Assembly (NCBI GenBank): GCA_937146765.1
Contig: CAKZRP010000063.1
Span: 57,187-121,186 of the forward strand
Length of the DNA: 64,000 bases
Reading direction: 5' to 3'
DNA from: an uncultured Paracoccaceae bacterium
GTDB taxonomy: Bacteria > Pseudomonadota > Alphaproteobacteria > Rhodobacterales > Rhodobacteraceae
Under the pieces are notes generated by a model. That model was not told the DNA's origin, did not search any database, and saw nothing but the letters and a program-made list of their open reading frames with translations. Positions within the stretch are counted from its first letter, which is position 1. Each line of letters opens with the position of its first letter. Of the stretch, positions 44,231 through 52,920 are shown piece after piece. Both the position numbers and the translations under genes were made by a program.

Positions 44231-46038
44231 TCTGTCTCCCCGAGGGTTTCGGCCTTGCGGCGCTCGATGGCCGCGCGTTCGCCGTAATAGGCGGCGAGCC
44301 GCTGGAAAGCCGGCTTTTTCGTCGCTTTGTCGGCGGCGATCAATCCCTTGCGGTTCCAGCCGCGTTGAAAGATGCCCTGCCGCCGCTCGACCCGGAAATC
44401 ATAGAGGATCCAGGGCGACATGCCCTTTACATAATCCAATCCGCGCAGGGTTTCGATCTGTTTGGCATAGACCTCGTCCTGATAGGCAAGGCTGAACAGC
44501 CCGCGCTTTGGTCCTTGGTCGGTGCTGTCGCCATCCGCGCCGGTTTCCGAAATCACCACCGGGCGGTCGGGGGCGGAGTTGCGGCCGATCTCACCCAGCT
44601 CGTCAAAGTTCTCCTCGTACCAGCCATAATATTCGTTGAGGCCGATCACGTCGATGTGCTGCGCCAGACGGTCCTCGATCTTGAGCTTGGCGTGGTTCAC
44701 CAGACAGGCCGCAGAGGTGAGGCGGGTGGGGTCTTCGGCCTTGGCGATCTCGGCCAGACCGCGCATGAAATCAAGCCGCGCATCGGTGTCGGGGTTCTCG
44801 TTGCCCACCGACCAGATGATGACGCTGGCCCTATTGCGGTCGCGGCGGATCAATTCGCGCAGCTGGTTTTCCGCATCGCGCCGGGTGGCGGGGTTGGCGA
44901 AATCAATCGCCCAATAGACCGGGACTTCTTCCCAGAGCATCAGGCCCATCTCGTCGGCAATCTCTGCCGCGCGTTCGTGATGCGGGTAATGGGCGAGGCG
45001 CAGGAAATTGCAGCCCAGCTCCTTGGCATGGGCAAAGCGGCGGCGAATGTCGGCCTCGGAGCTCACCTTGCCCAGGGTCGCGTCGTCCTCGTGCACGGAT
45101 ATTCCGCGCAGAAAGATCGGCGCGCCGTTCAACAGGATCTCGGTGCCCTCGCGCGTGATAGCGCGAAAGCCAACCCGGTCCTGCACCTGATCCGCGCCCG
45201 CGGTCAGGATCACATCGTAGAGTTTCGGGGTGTCCGGCGACCAGAGCGCGGGACTGGCGGCGAGGGTGATTTCGCCCTTGCCGTCCTGCAATGGCAGGTC
45301 CGCCTCGATCCCAAGTTCGGGAATGGAAAAGCGCGCGGTGGTGCAGTCGCCATCAACCTCGGCCGAGATACGGATCGCACCGCCCTCAAGGCGAACAAAG
45401 AGATCGCGGATCACCACCTCGGGCAGGTCAAACAGGGTCACCTCGCGGTAGACACCGCCATAGTTGAACCAATCGGTATTGCGCATCGGCACGCGGTCCA
45501 GCGTGCGGGTGTTGTTGACGCAGAGCATCAGCCAATTCTGTCCCGGCCTCAGCGCCTCGGTCAATTCCACGCAGAACGGCGTCGAGCCGCCATAGTGGTT
45601 GCCGAGAAAAGCGCCATTCAGGAAGACCTTGCAGTCATATTGCGCCGCGCCAATGCGCAGCACCTGCCGCCGTCCAGGCATGGGGTTATGCTCCAGCGGG
45701 CGGGTGTACCAGGCAGAGCCTTCAAAGAAGTACCACTTCTCCTTTTGCATCTGCCAGCAGGAGGGGACAGGCACCGTCTCGCCCATATAGGGATCGTAAT
45801 CCCAGGGCTCGATCCGATCTTCCGGGGCCTCGGGCGTCATGGCGAACCATTTTTGCCGCAGGCCGGTGTCCAGAAGATCGACGCAGAAATTCCAATCTCC
45901 GTCCAAGGACTGCCCATGGCGGCCCTTGGTGAAGATCAGTGTGTCGGCGTTGAGGCTCTGCGTGTTGAACGGACGGTCGTAGTCCTCGTCATGCAGGGCC
46001 TGCAGCGCATTTTCTGCCAGATCGGAGCGTTCGAGCAT
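44227..46038 (-). CDS. uidA: Beta-glucuronidase (GH2)
   Basis: The 603-residue protein has the GH2 sugar-binding domain (SLDGDWNFCVD, VPSCWQM, FFEGSAWYTR), the immunoglobulin-like middle, and the TIM barrel with acid/base Glu in IIWSVGNENPDTD and nucleophile Glu in VVISETGADG. NEYYGWY near the active site is typical of beta-glucuronidases. No signal peptide, so it is cytoplasmic and releases glucuronate from imported glucuronides. It overlaps uxuR by 4 bp and follows the TRAP binding protein gene. Confidence 0.9.
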   Translation of the reverse strand: MLERSDLAENALQALHDEDYDRPFNTQSLNADTLIFTKGRHGQSLDGDWNFCVDLLDTGLRQKWFAMTPEAPEDRIEPWDYDPYMGETVPVPSCWQMQKEKWYFFEGSAWYTRPLEHNPMPGRRQVLRIGAAQYDCKVFLNGAFLGNHYGGSTPFCVELTEALRPGQNWLMLCVNNTRTLDRVPMRNTDWFNYGGVYREVTLFDLPEVVIRDLFVRLEGGAIRISAEVDGDCTTARFSIPELGIEADLPLQDGKGEITLAASPALWSPDTPKLYDVILTAGADQVQDRVGFRAITREGTEILLNGAPIFLRGISVHEDDATLGKVSSEADIRRRFAHAKELGCNFLRLAHYPHHERAAEIADEMGLMLWEEVPVYWAIDFANPATRRDAENQLRELIRRDRNRASVIIWSVGNENPDTDARLDFMRGLAEIAKAEDPTRLTSAACLVNHAKLKIEDRLAQHIDVIGLNEYYGWYEENFDELGEIGRNSAPDRPVVISETGADGDSTDQGPKRGLFSLAYQDEVYAKQIETLRGLDYVKGMSPWILYDFRVERRQGIFQRGWNRKGLIAADKATKKPAFQRLAAYYGERAAIERRKAETLGETE

Positions 46039-46056
46039 GATGCCTGTCCCTAGAGC

Positions 46057-47031
46057 TTATTGCGCCGCTTTGATGCGGGTGATCAGATCGGCGAGCGCTT
46101 CGGACTTGGCCGCGACTTCCTCATGCATCGGCAGAACCGCTTCGGCAAAGGGGGCCTTGTCGACCATATGCACGTTGACGTTCAGCGTCGCCTTGGCCTC
46201 GTCGATGGCGGCGTCAGAGGCGGCGTTCCAGGCGGCGCGATGCGCGGCCATGGAATCGAGCGCGGCGGTGTGCAGCGCGGCCTGTTGTTCCGGGGTCATC
46301 GCATCCCAGGCGCAATTGGAGATCACCACAACGGAGGGGATCATGGTGTGCTCGTCCAGCGAGAAGTCACTGACCACTTCGCCGTGGCGGGCGGTGGTCA
46401 GAGCGGTCGGGTTGTTTTCCGCCGCATCCACCACGCCCTGTTGCAGCGCGCTGTAAAGCTCGCCCCAGGCGATGGGGGTCGGGTTGCCGCCCAAAAGCTC
46501 GACCATGCGGATTGCCGAGGGGCTCGGCTGCACGCGCACTTTCACGCCCTGCAGGTCAGCGGGGGTCAGGATCGGCTTTTGCGCATAAAACGACCGCGCG
46601 CCTTCGGTGTAGAAGGCCACGCCCCGGAAGCCCTGATCCACCGAGGAATTGAGGATGTCCTGACCGATATCGCCGGTGATGACGGTGTTGAAATGCTCTT
46701 CGGAGGAGAAGATATAGGGCAGGTTTAGCGCCGAATAGCTTTCCTCAAACGCTTCGAGTTCGGAGGCGTTCGACCGCGCCATCTCCAGCGCGCAGTTCTG
46801 CACCAGTTCCATCGATTCGCGCTGGGTGCCAAGCTGGGCATTCGGGAAGATCTGGATGTTGATCTCACCATTGGTCAGCTCTTCCACCCGGTCGGCCATG
46901 ATCTGCATGGAGATATGGACCGGGTGATCCGGCGGGTTGTTGTGGTTGAGTTTCAACGTAGTGGCCCCGGCAAACCCCGCGGATGCGGCCAGCGCCAGCG
47001 CCGACAGGGCGGTGGTAAAGGTCTTGGTCAT
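46057..47031 (-). CDS. TRAP transporter solute-binding protein (DctP family)
   Basis: The ATG at 47031 follows GGAGAG; upstream codons in the long frame are untranslated. The 324-residue precursor has a signal peptide ending FAGA (about residue 22). DctP features include LNHNNPPDHPVHISMQIMADRVEEL, VRVQPSPSAIRMVELLGGNPTPIAWGELYSALQQGVVDAAENN with the conserved Arg that binds carboxylates. It probably binds glucuronate or a glucuronide in the periplasm and hands it to DctQM, encoded on the opposite strand. Confidence 0.9.
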   Translation of the reverse strand: MTKTFTTALSALALAASAGFAGATTLKLNHNNPPDHPVHISMQIMADRVEELTNGEINIQIFPNAQLGTQRESMELVQNCALEMARSNASELEAFEESYSALNLPYIFSSEEHFNTVITGDIGQDILNSSVDQGFRGVAFYTEGARSFYAQKPILTPADLQGVKVRVQPSPSAIRMVELLGGNPTPIAWGELYSALQQGVVDAAENNPTALTTARHGEVVSDFSLDEHTMIPSVVVISNCAWDAMTPEQQAALHTAALDSMAAHRAAWNAASDAAIDEAKATLNVNVHMVDKAPFAEAVLPMHEEVAAKSEALADLITRIKAAQ

Positions 47032-47067
47032 GGTCTCTCCTCCCAAGTATTTCGGTCTGACCGACTT

Positions 47068-47085
47068 AAATTGGTCAACCAATGT
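47068..47085. promoter_or_regulatory. Operator-like palindrome, dctP side
   Basis: ATTGGTCAACCAAT at 47070-47083 is a palindrome with CA centre, 37 bp upstream of the dctP start. It shares its core TTGGT-N2-ACCAA with the second site, and fits FCD-GntR operators such as those of UxuR/ExuR. Confidence 0.75.
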
Positions 47086-47171
47086 GTCGGAAAGCTTCCT
47101 TAGAATCGCTATGTAGTCAACCAAAACTTCTCTGAATCGCCAGATTGCACGATGTTTTGCGGTTCTGCCAT

Positions 47172-47189
47172 AAATTGGTTGACCAATTT
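47172..47189. promoter_or_regulatory. Operator-like palindrome, dctQ side
   Basis: AAATTGGTTGACCAATTT is an 18-bp palindrome apart from its two central bases, about 140 bp upstream of dctQ. Together with the first site it can control both divergent operons. A half-site GTCAACCAAA also occurs near 47115. Confidence 0.78.
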
Positions 47190-47330
47190 GAATTTCCGCG
47201 CGAGGGTCTGGCGCAGGTTTGGCGGGCCAGGGGTGCCTGTTCCCATGCGCCTGACCAATGCTGAAGGACCGGTGAGAGGGAGGAAACCTATGACTGGCAA
47301 GGCAAAACGCGGATGTGCGGAGGGGCGGCG

Positions 47331-47843
47331 ATGAGGGCGCCTGTCGATCTGCTCCTCAAATCGGTGATCGTGGTGATCTTTGTGGTGCTGGTGGCCTGCG
47401 TCAGCTGGCAGGTGATCAGCCGCTATATCCTCGGCACGCCCTCGACCGTGACGGACGAGCTGGCGCGGTTCCTGTTCATGTGGCTCGCCCTCATCGGTGG
47501 CGCCTATACGCTGGGGCTTAAGCGCCATCTGGCGATTGATCTTTTGACGCAACGGCTGCGGGGGCGGCGGCGCAGCCTTTCCGAAGGTTTTGTTCTTTTT
47601 GCCATCGCGGGCTTTGCTGCCTTGGTGATGGTCAAGGGCGGTGGCCAGCTGGTGCTGAAGACCGTCGCCTCCGGCCAGGTGACGCCGGCGCTGCAAATCC
47701 CGATGGGCTTCGTCTATGGCGCTATCCCCTTTGCCGGGGCGATCATCCTGTTTTATTGCGCGATCTTCGCGTTTGACCTGTGGCGCTATGGCCCCTCTGA
47801 CCCGGAGGCGGATGCCGCCCCGGTCGGTGGGCCGCTGGACTGA
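47331..47843 (+). CDS. TRAP transporter small permease (DctQ family)
   Basis: The 170-residue protein starts at ATG 47331 after GGAGGGG. It has four membrane helices and the DctQ pattern SWQVISRYILGTPSTVTDELARFLFMWLALIGGAYTLGLKRHLAID. It joins DctM to form the membrane part of the transporter. The upstream in-frame ATG at 47313 is possible but less well placed. Confidence 0.9.
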   Translation: MRAPVDLLLKSVIVVIFVVLVACVSWQVISRYILGTPSTVTDELARFLFMWLALIGGAYTLGLKRHLAIDLLTQRLRGRRRSLSEGFVLFAIAGFAALVMVKGGGQLVLKTVASGQVTPALQIPMGFVYGAIPFAGAIILFYCAIFAFDLWRYGPSDPEADAAPVGGPLD

Positions 47844-47852
47844 GGCTGCGAT

Positions 47853-49154
47853 ATGACCCTACCTATTCTTCTTCTGTTCGGCAGCTTTGGTCTTTTGATG
47901 CTGCTGGGGGTGCCGATTGCCTTTGCCATCGGCATCGCGACCACATTCACCTTTCTGTTGTTCATGGGGGTCGATCAGTCCCTGTTCATCGTGGCGCAGC
48001 AGATGGCCTCGGGGCTGGACAGTTTTACCCTCCTGGCAATCCCCTTTTTCATTCTAGCCGGCAACATCATGAACCGGGGCGGTATCGCCATGCGGCTGAT
48101 CAATTTCGCCAAGGTGCTGGGGGGGCGTCTTCCCGGCGCGCTGGCCCATTGCAACGTGATTGCCAATATGATGTTCGGCTCGATCTCCGGCTCTGCAGTG
48201 GCCTCGGCCGCGGCGGTGGGCGGCGTGATGGCGCCCCTGCAAAAGAAAGAGGGCTATGATCCGGCCTTCTCGGCAGCGGTCAATATCGCGTCCTGCCCCA
48301 CCGGGTTGCTGATCCCGCCTTCCGCCACGCTGATCGTTTACTCGCTGATCACCGGCGGCACCTCGATCGCGGCGCTGTTTGTGGCGGGCTATGTACCGGG
48401 CATTCTGATGGGGCTGGGGCTGATGGTGGTGGCCGGTGTCATCGCCAAACGGCGCGGCTATCCGGTGGCGCCGCGTCCCTCCCTCAACGAAGTACTGACC
48501 TCCGCCCGCGATGCGGCGCTGCCATTGGGGCTGATCGTGATCGTGATGGGCGGCATCATCTCCGGTGTCTTCACGGCGACCGAAGCTTCGGCGGCGGCGG
48601 TGCTTTACACGCTGGTGCTGGCGCTGGTCTGGTATCGCGAGATCACGGTGAAGGATCTGCCCGCCATCCTGATCGAGAGCGCGGTGACCACCTCCGTGGT
48701 GCTCCTGATGATCGGCGCCTCGATTGCGATGAGCCGGGTGATGGCCTTTGGCGGCATTCCTTTCGCGATTTCGGATTTCCTCTTGGGCCTGTCGGACAAT
48801 CCGATTGCGATCCTTTTGGCGATCAACGTGGCCTTGCTGATTGTCGGCACCTTTATGGATATGACGCCGGCCCTGCTGATCTTCACCCCGATCTTTATGC
48901 CGGTGGTAAAGGGGCTGGGCATGGACCCGGTGCATTTCGGCATCGTGATGACGCTGAACCTGTGCATCGGCATCTGCACGCCCCCTGTCGGCTCGGCGCT
49001 GTTTGTCGGCTGTTCGGTGGGCGGCACCTCGATTGCCAAGGTAATCCGGCCCTTGCTGCCCTTTTACGGGCTCCTCTTCGCGCTGTTGATGCTGGTCACC
49101 TATGTGCCTGAAATCAGCCTGTTCCTGCCGCGTCTTCTGTTGGGGTACCAATAA
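47853..49154 (+). CDS. TRAP transporter large permease (DctM family)
   Basis: The 433-residue protein has about 12 membrane helices and DctM landmarks: GVPIAFAIGIATTFTFL, IPFFILAGNIMNRGGIAMRLINF, MFGSISGSAVASAAAVG, PPSATLIVYSLITG and FMDMTPALLIFTPIFMPV. It carries the sodium-coupled transport step. It starts 9 bp after dctQ and its TAA overlaps the ATG of the GH31 gene. Confidence 0.93.
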   Translation: MTLPILLLFGSFGLLMLLGVPIAFAIGIATTFTFLLFMGVDQSLFIVAQQMASGLDSFTLLAIPFFILAGNIMNRGGIAMRLINFAKVLGGRLPGALAHCNVIANMMFGSISGSAVASAAAVGGVMAPLQKKEGYDPAFSAAVNIASCPTGLLIPPSATLIVYSLITGGTSIAALFVAGYVPGILMGLGLMVVAGVIAKRRGYPVAPRPSLNEVLTSARDAALPLGLIVIVMGGIISGVFTATEASAAAVLYTLVLALVWYREITVKDLPAILIESAVTTSVVLLMIGASIAMSRVMAFGGIPFAISDFLLGLSDNPIAILLAINVALLIVGTFMDMTPALLIFTPIFMPVVKGLGMDPVHFGIVMTLNLCIGICTPPVGSALFVGCSVGGTSIAKVIRPLLPFYGLLFALLMLVTYVPEISLFLPRLLLGYQ

Positions 49155-51508
49155 TGAAATGCCTGAAGTCCTGGGGTCTGGAGGCGGAAACCGCCACCGG
49201 CCTCACCCTGCGCGTCGAGGGGCGCCACCTGCTGCATCTCTCGGTGTTGGAAGACAGCCTGTTCCGGGTGTCTTTGCAAAAGGACGGCGCATGGCGGCTC
49301 GGGCGTACATGGACGGTGGCGCCTGAGGGCGAGGCCCCGTGGGAGGGGCGCAGCCGCGAGGATCTCTCCGGTTTCACATGTCCCAAGCCGCAGGTGACGG
49401 TGGGCGCGGGCGAGGTGACGCTTGCAACCGAGAGCCTGCGCCTGCGGGTGCTGACCCCGCTGCAGATGATCTGGGAGGCGAAGGTAGACGGCACCTGGCG
49501 GGTCTTTGCCAAGGACCGCGCCACCGGGGGCATTCACCTTGGCCTGCGCGATCATGCCCACGCGCATTTCCTCTCCCGCCAGCCGGACGAGCCGGTCTTT
49601 GGTCTGGGCGAGAAGGCAGGCCCTCTCAACCGAGTCGGCAAGCGCTACGAGATGCGCAACCTCGATGCGATGGGCTATGACGCGGAGAGCACAGATCCCC
49701 TCTATAAACATGTCCCCTTTACCCTGACCTGCACCCAAGGCGCGGGCTGCTGGTCGATCTTTTACGACAACCTCGCGGGCTGCTGGTTTGACCTTGGGAA
49801 TGAGCTGGACAATTACCACGCCCCCTATCGCGCCTATCGGGCCGAGGATGGCGATCTCGATTTCTACATGGCCTGGGCGCCTGAACTGCTTGATCTGGTG
49901 AAACGGCAGGAGCAGCTTACCGGCGGCACCGCTTTCCCGCCGCGTTGGAGCCTTGGCTATTCCGGCTCCACCATGTCCTATACCGACGCCCCCGACGCCC
50001 AGGCGCAGCTCGAAGGGTTCCTCGCCAAGATCGAAAAGCATCAGATCCCCTGCGACAGTTTCCAGATGTCTTCGGGCTATACCTCGATCGGACCCAAACG
50101 CTACGTGTTCAACTGGAACGACGACAAGATGCCCGACCCTGAGGGGATGGCGGCGAGGTTCGCGGAGGGAGGCGTGCATCTCATCGCCAATATCAAACCC
50201 TGTCTGCTGCAGGACCACCCGCGCTACGCAGAGGCGGCGGATGCTGGGCTGTTCATTCGCGCCAGCGCCGCGGCGGATGCGAACGCTGGCCCGGAACGCT
50301 CGGTCTTTTGGGACGATGAAGGCTCGCACCTCGATTTTACCAGCCCGGCGACGATTGCGTGGTGGAAGGAGAATGTGACCTTGGCGCTGCTGACGCGCGG
50401 CATCGGCTCCACCTGGAACGACAACAACGAATACGAGATCTGGGACCGCCACGCCCAATGCGCGGGCTTTGGCGAGGGGATCGACATTGCGCTGATGCGC
50501 CCGGTGATGCCGATCCTGATGACCCGCGCCTCGATGGAGGCGCAGGCAGCACATGCCCCCGACAAACGCCCCTATCTCATCAGCCGCTCCGGCGCGCCGG
50601 GATTGCAGCGCTATGCCCAGACCTGGAGCGGTGACAACCGCACCGATTGGAAGACCCTGCGCTGGAACCAGCGGATGGGCCTGGGCATGAGCCTTTCTGG
50701 GTTCTACAACATTGGTCACGATGTCGGCGGCTTCTCCGGCCCGCGCCCGGAGCCGGAGCTGTTTGTGCGTTGGGTGCAGAACGGCGTCTTCCATCCGCGC
50801 TTTACCATCCATTCGTGGAACGACGATGCCACGGTGAACGAACCTTGGATGTACCCGGAGGTCACCGACCATATCCGCGCCGCGATTGAGCTGCGCTACC
50901 AGCTGCTCCCCTACCTCTATACCTGTCTCTGGCAAGCAGCGGAGCGGAGCGAGCCGATACTGCGGCCTCTGTTCCTTGATTTCGGGTCTGATCCGCAGAC
51001 CTGGAAGGAGAGCGACAGCTTCCTTCTAGGGCGCGATCTTCTGGTGGCAACGGTGCTCGACAAAGGATTGGAGAGCCGACCTGTCTACCTGCCGGAGCAC
51101 CCAGGCGGCTGGTGGGATTTCCACACCGGGATCTGGCATGAGGGCGGCCAATGGCTAGACGTGCCGGTGACGCTCGATACGACCCCGCTGTTTGTGCGGG
51201 GCGGGGCGGTGATCCCGATGGGGCAGGGCGCCACCCGCGCCGCGCCCGAGGCGGAAACCGCCCGACTGCTGGCACTGTTTCCGGCCGGCGGTGATGCGAC
51301 CGAGACCAGCCTGCTCTACGAGGATGACGGGGTGAGCACCGCAGGCGACTGGTGCCTGTCGCATCTCACCTTGACCAGCGAGGGCGAGCGCCTGAGCCTG
51401 ACGACCCGACGCGACGGCCCCAGCGCGCCGCGGCTGACCGAGGCGGAGGTGATCCTGCCCGCAGGCGAGCGCCGGACCCTTCTGACCGAAACGAGGATGA
51501 GCCTGTGA
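49154..51508 (+). CDS. Glycoside hydrolase family 31 enzyme
   Basis: The 784-residue protein has an N-terminal beta domain, a TIM barrel and C-terminal beta domains. GH31 landmarks are FGLGEKAGPLNRVGKRYEMRNLDA, WSLGYSGSTMSYTD, the nucleophile motif GSTWNDNNEYE (WxDxNE), LISRSGAPGLQRYAQTWSGDN with the acid/base region, and GHDVGGFSG. There is no signal peptide. GH31 includes alpha-glucosidases, alpha-xylosidases and others; an oligosaccharide carrying uronic acid is a reasonable guess for the substrate given the operon. It is translationally coupled to dctM and uxuB. Confidence 0.87.
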   Translation: MKCLKSWGLEAETATGLTLRVEGRHLLHLSVLEDSLFRVSLQKDGAWRLGRTWTVAPEGEAPWEGRSREDLSGFTCPKPQVTVGAGEVTLATESLRLRVLTPLQMIWEAKVDGTWRVFAKDRATGGIHLGLRDHAHAHFLSRQPDEPVFGLGEKAGPLNRVGKRYEMRNLDAMGYDAESTDPLYKHVPFTLTCTQGAGCWSIFYDNLAGCWFDLGNELDNYHAPYRAYRAEDGDLDFYMAWAPELLDLVKRQEQLTGGTAFPPRWSLGYSGSTMSYTDAPDAQAQLEGFLAKIEKHQIPCDSFQMSSGYTSIGPKRYVFNWNDDKMPDPEGMAARFAEGGVHLIANIKPCLLQDHPRYAEAADAGLFIRASAAADANAGPERSVFWDDEGSHLDFTSPATIAWWKENVTLALLTRGIGSTWNDNNEYEIWDRHAQCAGFGEGIDIALMRPVMPILMTRASMEAQAAHAPDKRPYLISRSGAPGLQRYAQTWSGDNRTDWKTLRWNQRMGLGMSLSGFYNIGHDVGGFSGPRPEPELFVRWVQNGVFHPRFTIHSWNDDATVNEPWMYPEVTDHIRAAIELRYQLLPYLYTCLWQAAERSEPILRPLFLDFGSDPQTWKESDSFLLGRDLLVATVLDKGLESRPVYLPEHPGGWWDFHTGIWHEGGQWLDVPVTLDTTPLFVRGGAVIPMGQGATRAAPEAETARLLALFPAGGDATETSLLYEDDGVSTAGDWCLSHLTLTSEGERLSLTTRRDGPSAPRLTEAEVILPAGERRTLLTETRMSL

Positions 51509-52920
51509 CTGCCCCCGATCTGCCCTTTCCTTACGACCGCGCAGCGCTGAAGCCGCGCATCCTGCACTTGGGCTTTGGGGCCTTTGGGCGCGCGCATCCC
51601 ATGGTCTACCTGCACCATGGGTTGAGCGCGCAAGGCGGCGATTGGGGCGTGGTGGCGGCCCGGCTCAATTCCGGCGTGGCCGAGCTTGAGGCCTTGGACG
51701 CGGCCGAGAGGCGCTATCACGTGGCCGAAGCCGATGGCGAGACCACAACCCTGCGCGAGATCGGCGTGCTTTGTGGCACTTGCCATCCGGCCCGCGACGG
51801 GGTCGAGGCGCTGCCGCAGTTGATCGCCACGCCTCAGATGGCGGTGATCCTGCTGACCATCACCGAAAAGGGCTATTGCACCAAAGGCGGCGCGCTGGAT
51901 CTCGACCATCCGGGCATCCGCGCCGATTTGGCTGGAGGTCCGCCCAGCACCGCGATTGGTGTGATCGTTGCAGGTCTTGCGCAGCGGCGGGCGGCGGGGC
52001 TTGGTGGCCTCACCATCCTGTCTTGCGACAACCAACCCCACAACGGCGCGCTGACCCGGGCGGCGGTTCTGGGCTTTGCCGAGGCTTTGGATGCGGATCT
52101 GGCGCAATGGATCGCGGCCGAGGTGCGCTTTCCCTCTTCTATGGTGGATCGCATCGTGCCCGCGATGACCGAGGAAAGCCATGCGGTGATCCGGGAGGCG
52201 CTGGGCCGGGACGATCCCAACGCCATCCTTTGTGAACCTTTCCGGCAATGGGTGATCGAGGAGGATTTTGTCGGCACGCCGCCGCCCTTTGCCGCTGGTG
52301 GGGCGCTTTTGGTGCCGGATGTGCGCCCCTTTGAGGAGATGAAGCTGCGGCTCCTGAATGGCGCCCATACCACGCTCGCCTGGCTCGGGCAGCTCAAGGG
52401 GCACGAGACCGTGGCCGACTGCATGGGCGACAGCGCCCTGCGTGCGGTGATCCGCCAGCTGATGTTGTCTGAGCAAGCGCCGACCCTGACCCTGCCCGAG
52501 GAAATAGGCGTCGAGGCCTATGCCGAGGAGCTGCTCAAACGGTTCGAGAACACCCGGCTCAAACATCGGTTGGCGCAGATCGCCTGTGACAGCAGCCAGA
52601 AGATGCCGCAGCGCCTCTTTGCGCCGATTGCGGCCAATCTGGTAGCGGGGCGCGACTGGCCCGTGTCAGCGCTGGCGCTGGCCGCTTGGATCAAAGGATT
52701 GCAGGACTTGCCGCCCATTGACGATCCCCGCCAAGCGGATCTGCGCGCCGCCGCGCAAGACTCTGACCCGGTGACGGCGGTCTTGTCGCTGCCAGCTTTG
52801 GTGCCCGCCGACCTCCTGGCACACCCGGACTTCCTGACAGAGGTGCGCGCCGCCTATGCCGCGCTACACTCCGGCCCAACCGAGGCTAACGCGTCCATTT
52901 TGCAAAAGGTGCAGGCATGA
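51505..52920 (+). CDS. uxuB: Fructuronate reductase / D-mannonate oxidoreductase
   Basis: The GTG at 51505 overlaps the GH31 stop (GTGA) and begins TAPDLPFPYDRAALKPRILHLGFGAFGRAHPM, the usual N-terminus of mannitol-dehydrogenase family enzymes; longer frames from 51352 overlap GH31 and are rejected. Family motifs include TITEKGYC, ILSCDNQPHNG, FPSSMVDRIVP and KLRLLNGAHTTLAWLG with the catalytic Lys and Asn/His. It reduces D-fructuronate to D-mannonate with NADH. It lies between GH31 and uxaC with 4-bp overlaps on both sides. Confidence 0.9.
   Translation: MTAPDLPFPYDRAALKPRILHLGFGAFGRAHPMVYLHHGLSAQGGDWGVVAARLNSGVAELEALDAAERRYHVAEADGETTTLREIGVLCGTCHPARDGVEALPQLIATPQMAVILLTITEKGYCTKGGALDLDHPGIRADLAGGPPSTAIGVIVAGLAQRRAAGLGGLTILSCDNQPHNGALTRAAVLGFAEALDADLAQWIAAEVRFPSSMVDRIVPAMTEESHAVIREALGRDDPNAILCEPFRQWVIEEDFVGTPPPFAAGGALLVPDVRPFEEMKLRLLNGAHTTLAWLGQLKGHETVADCMGDSALRAVIRQLMLSEQAPTLTLPEEIGVEAYAEELLKRFENTRLKHRLAQIACDSSQKMPQRLFAPIAANLVAGRDWPVSALALAAWIKGLQDLPPIDDPRQADLRAAAQDSDPVTAVLSLPALVPADLLAHPDFLTEVRAAYAALHSGPTEANASILQKVQA

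Noticed and set aside
51352..51504. N-terminal extension of UxuB
   Set aside because: It overlaps the end of the GH31 gene, and family alignment begins at the GTG at 51505.
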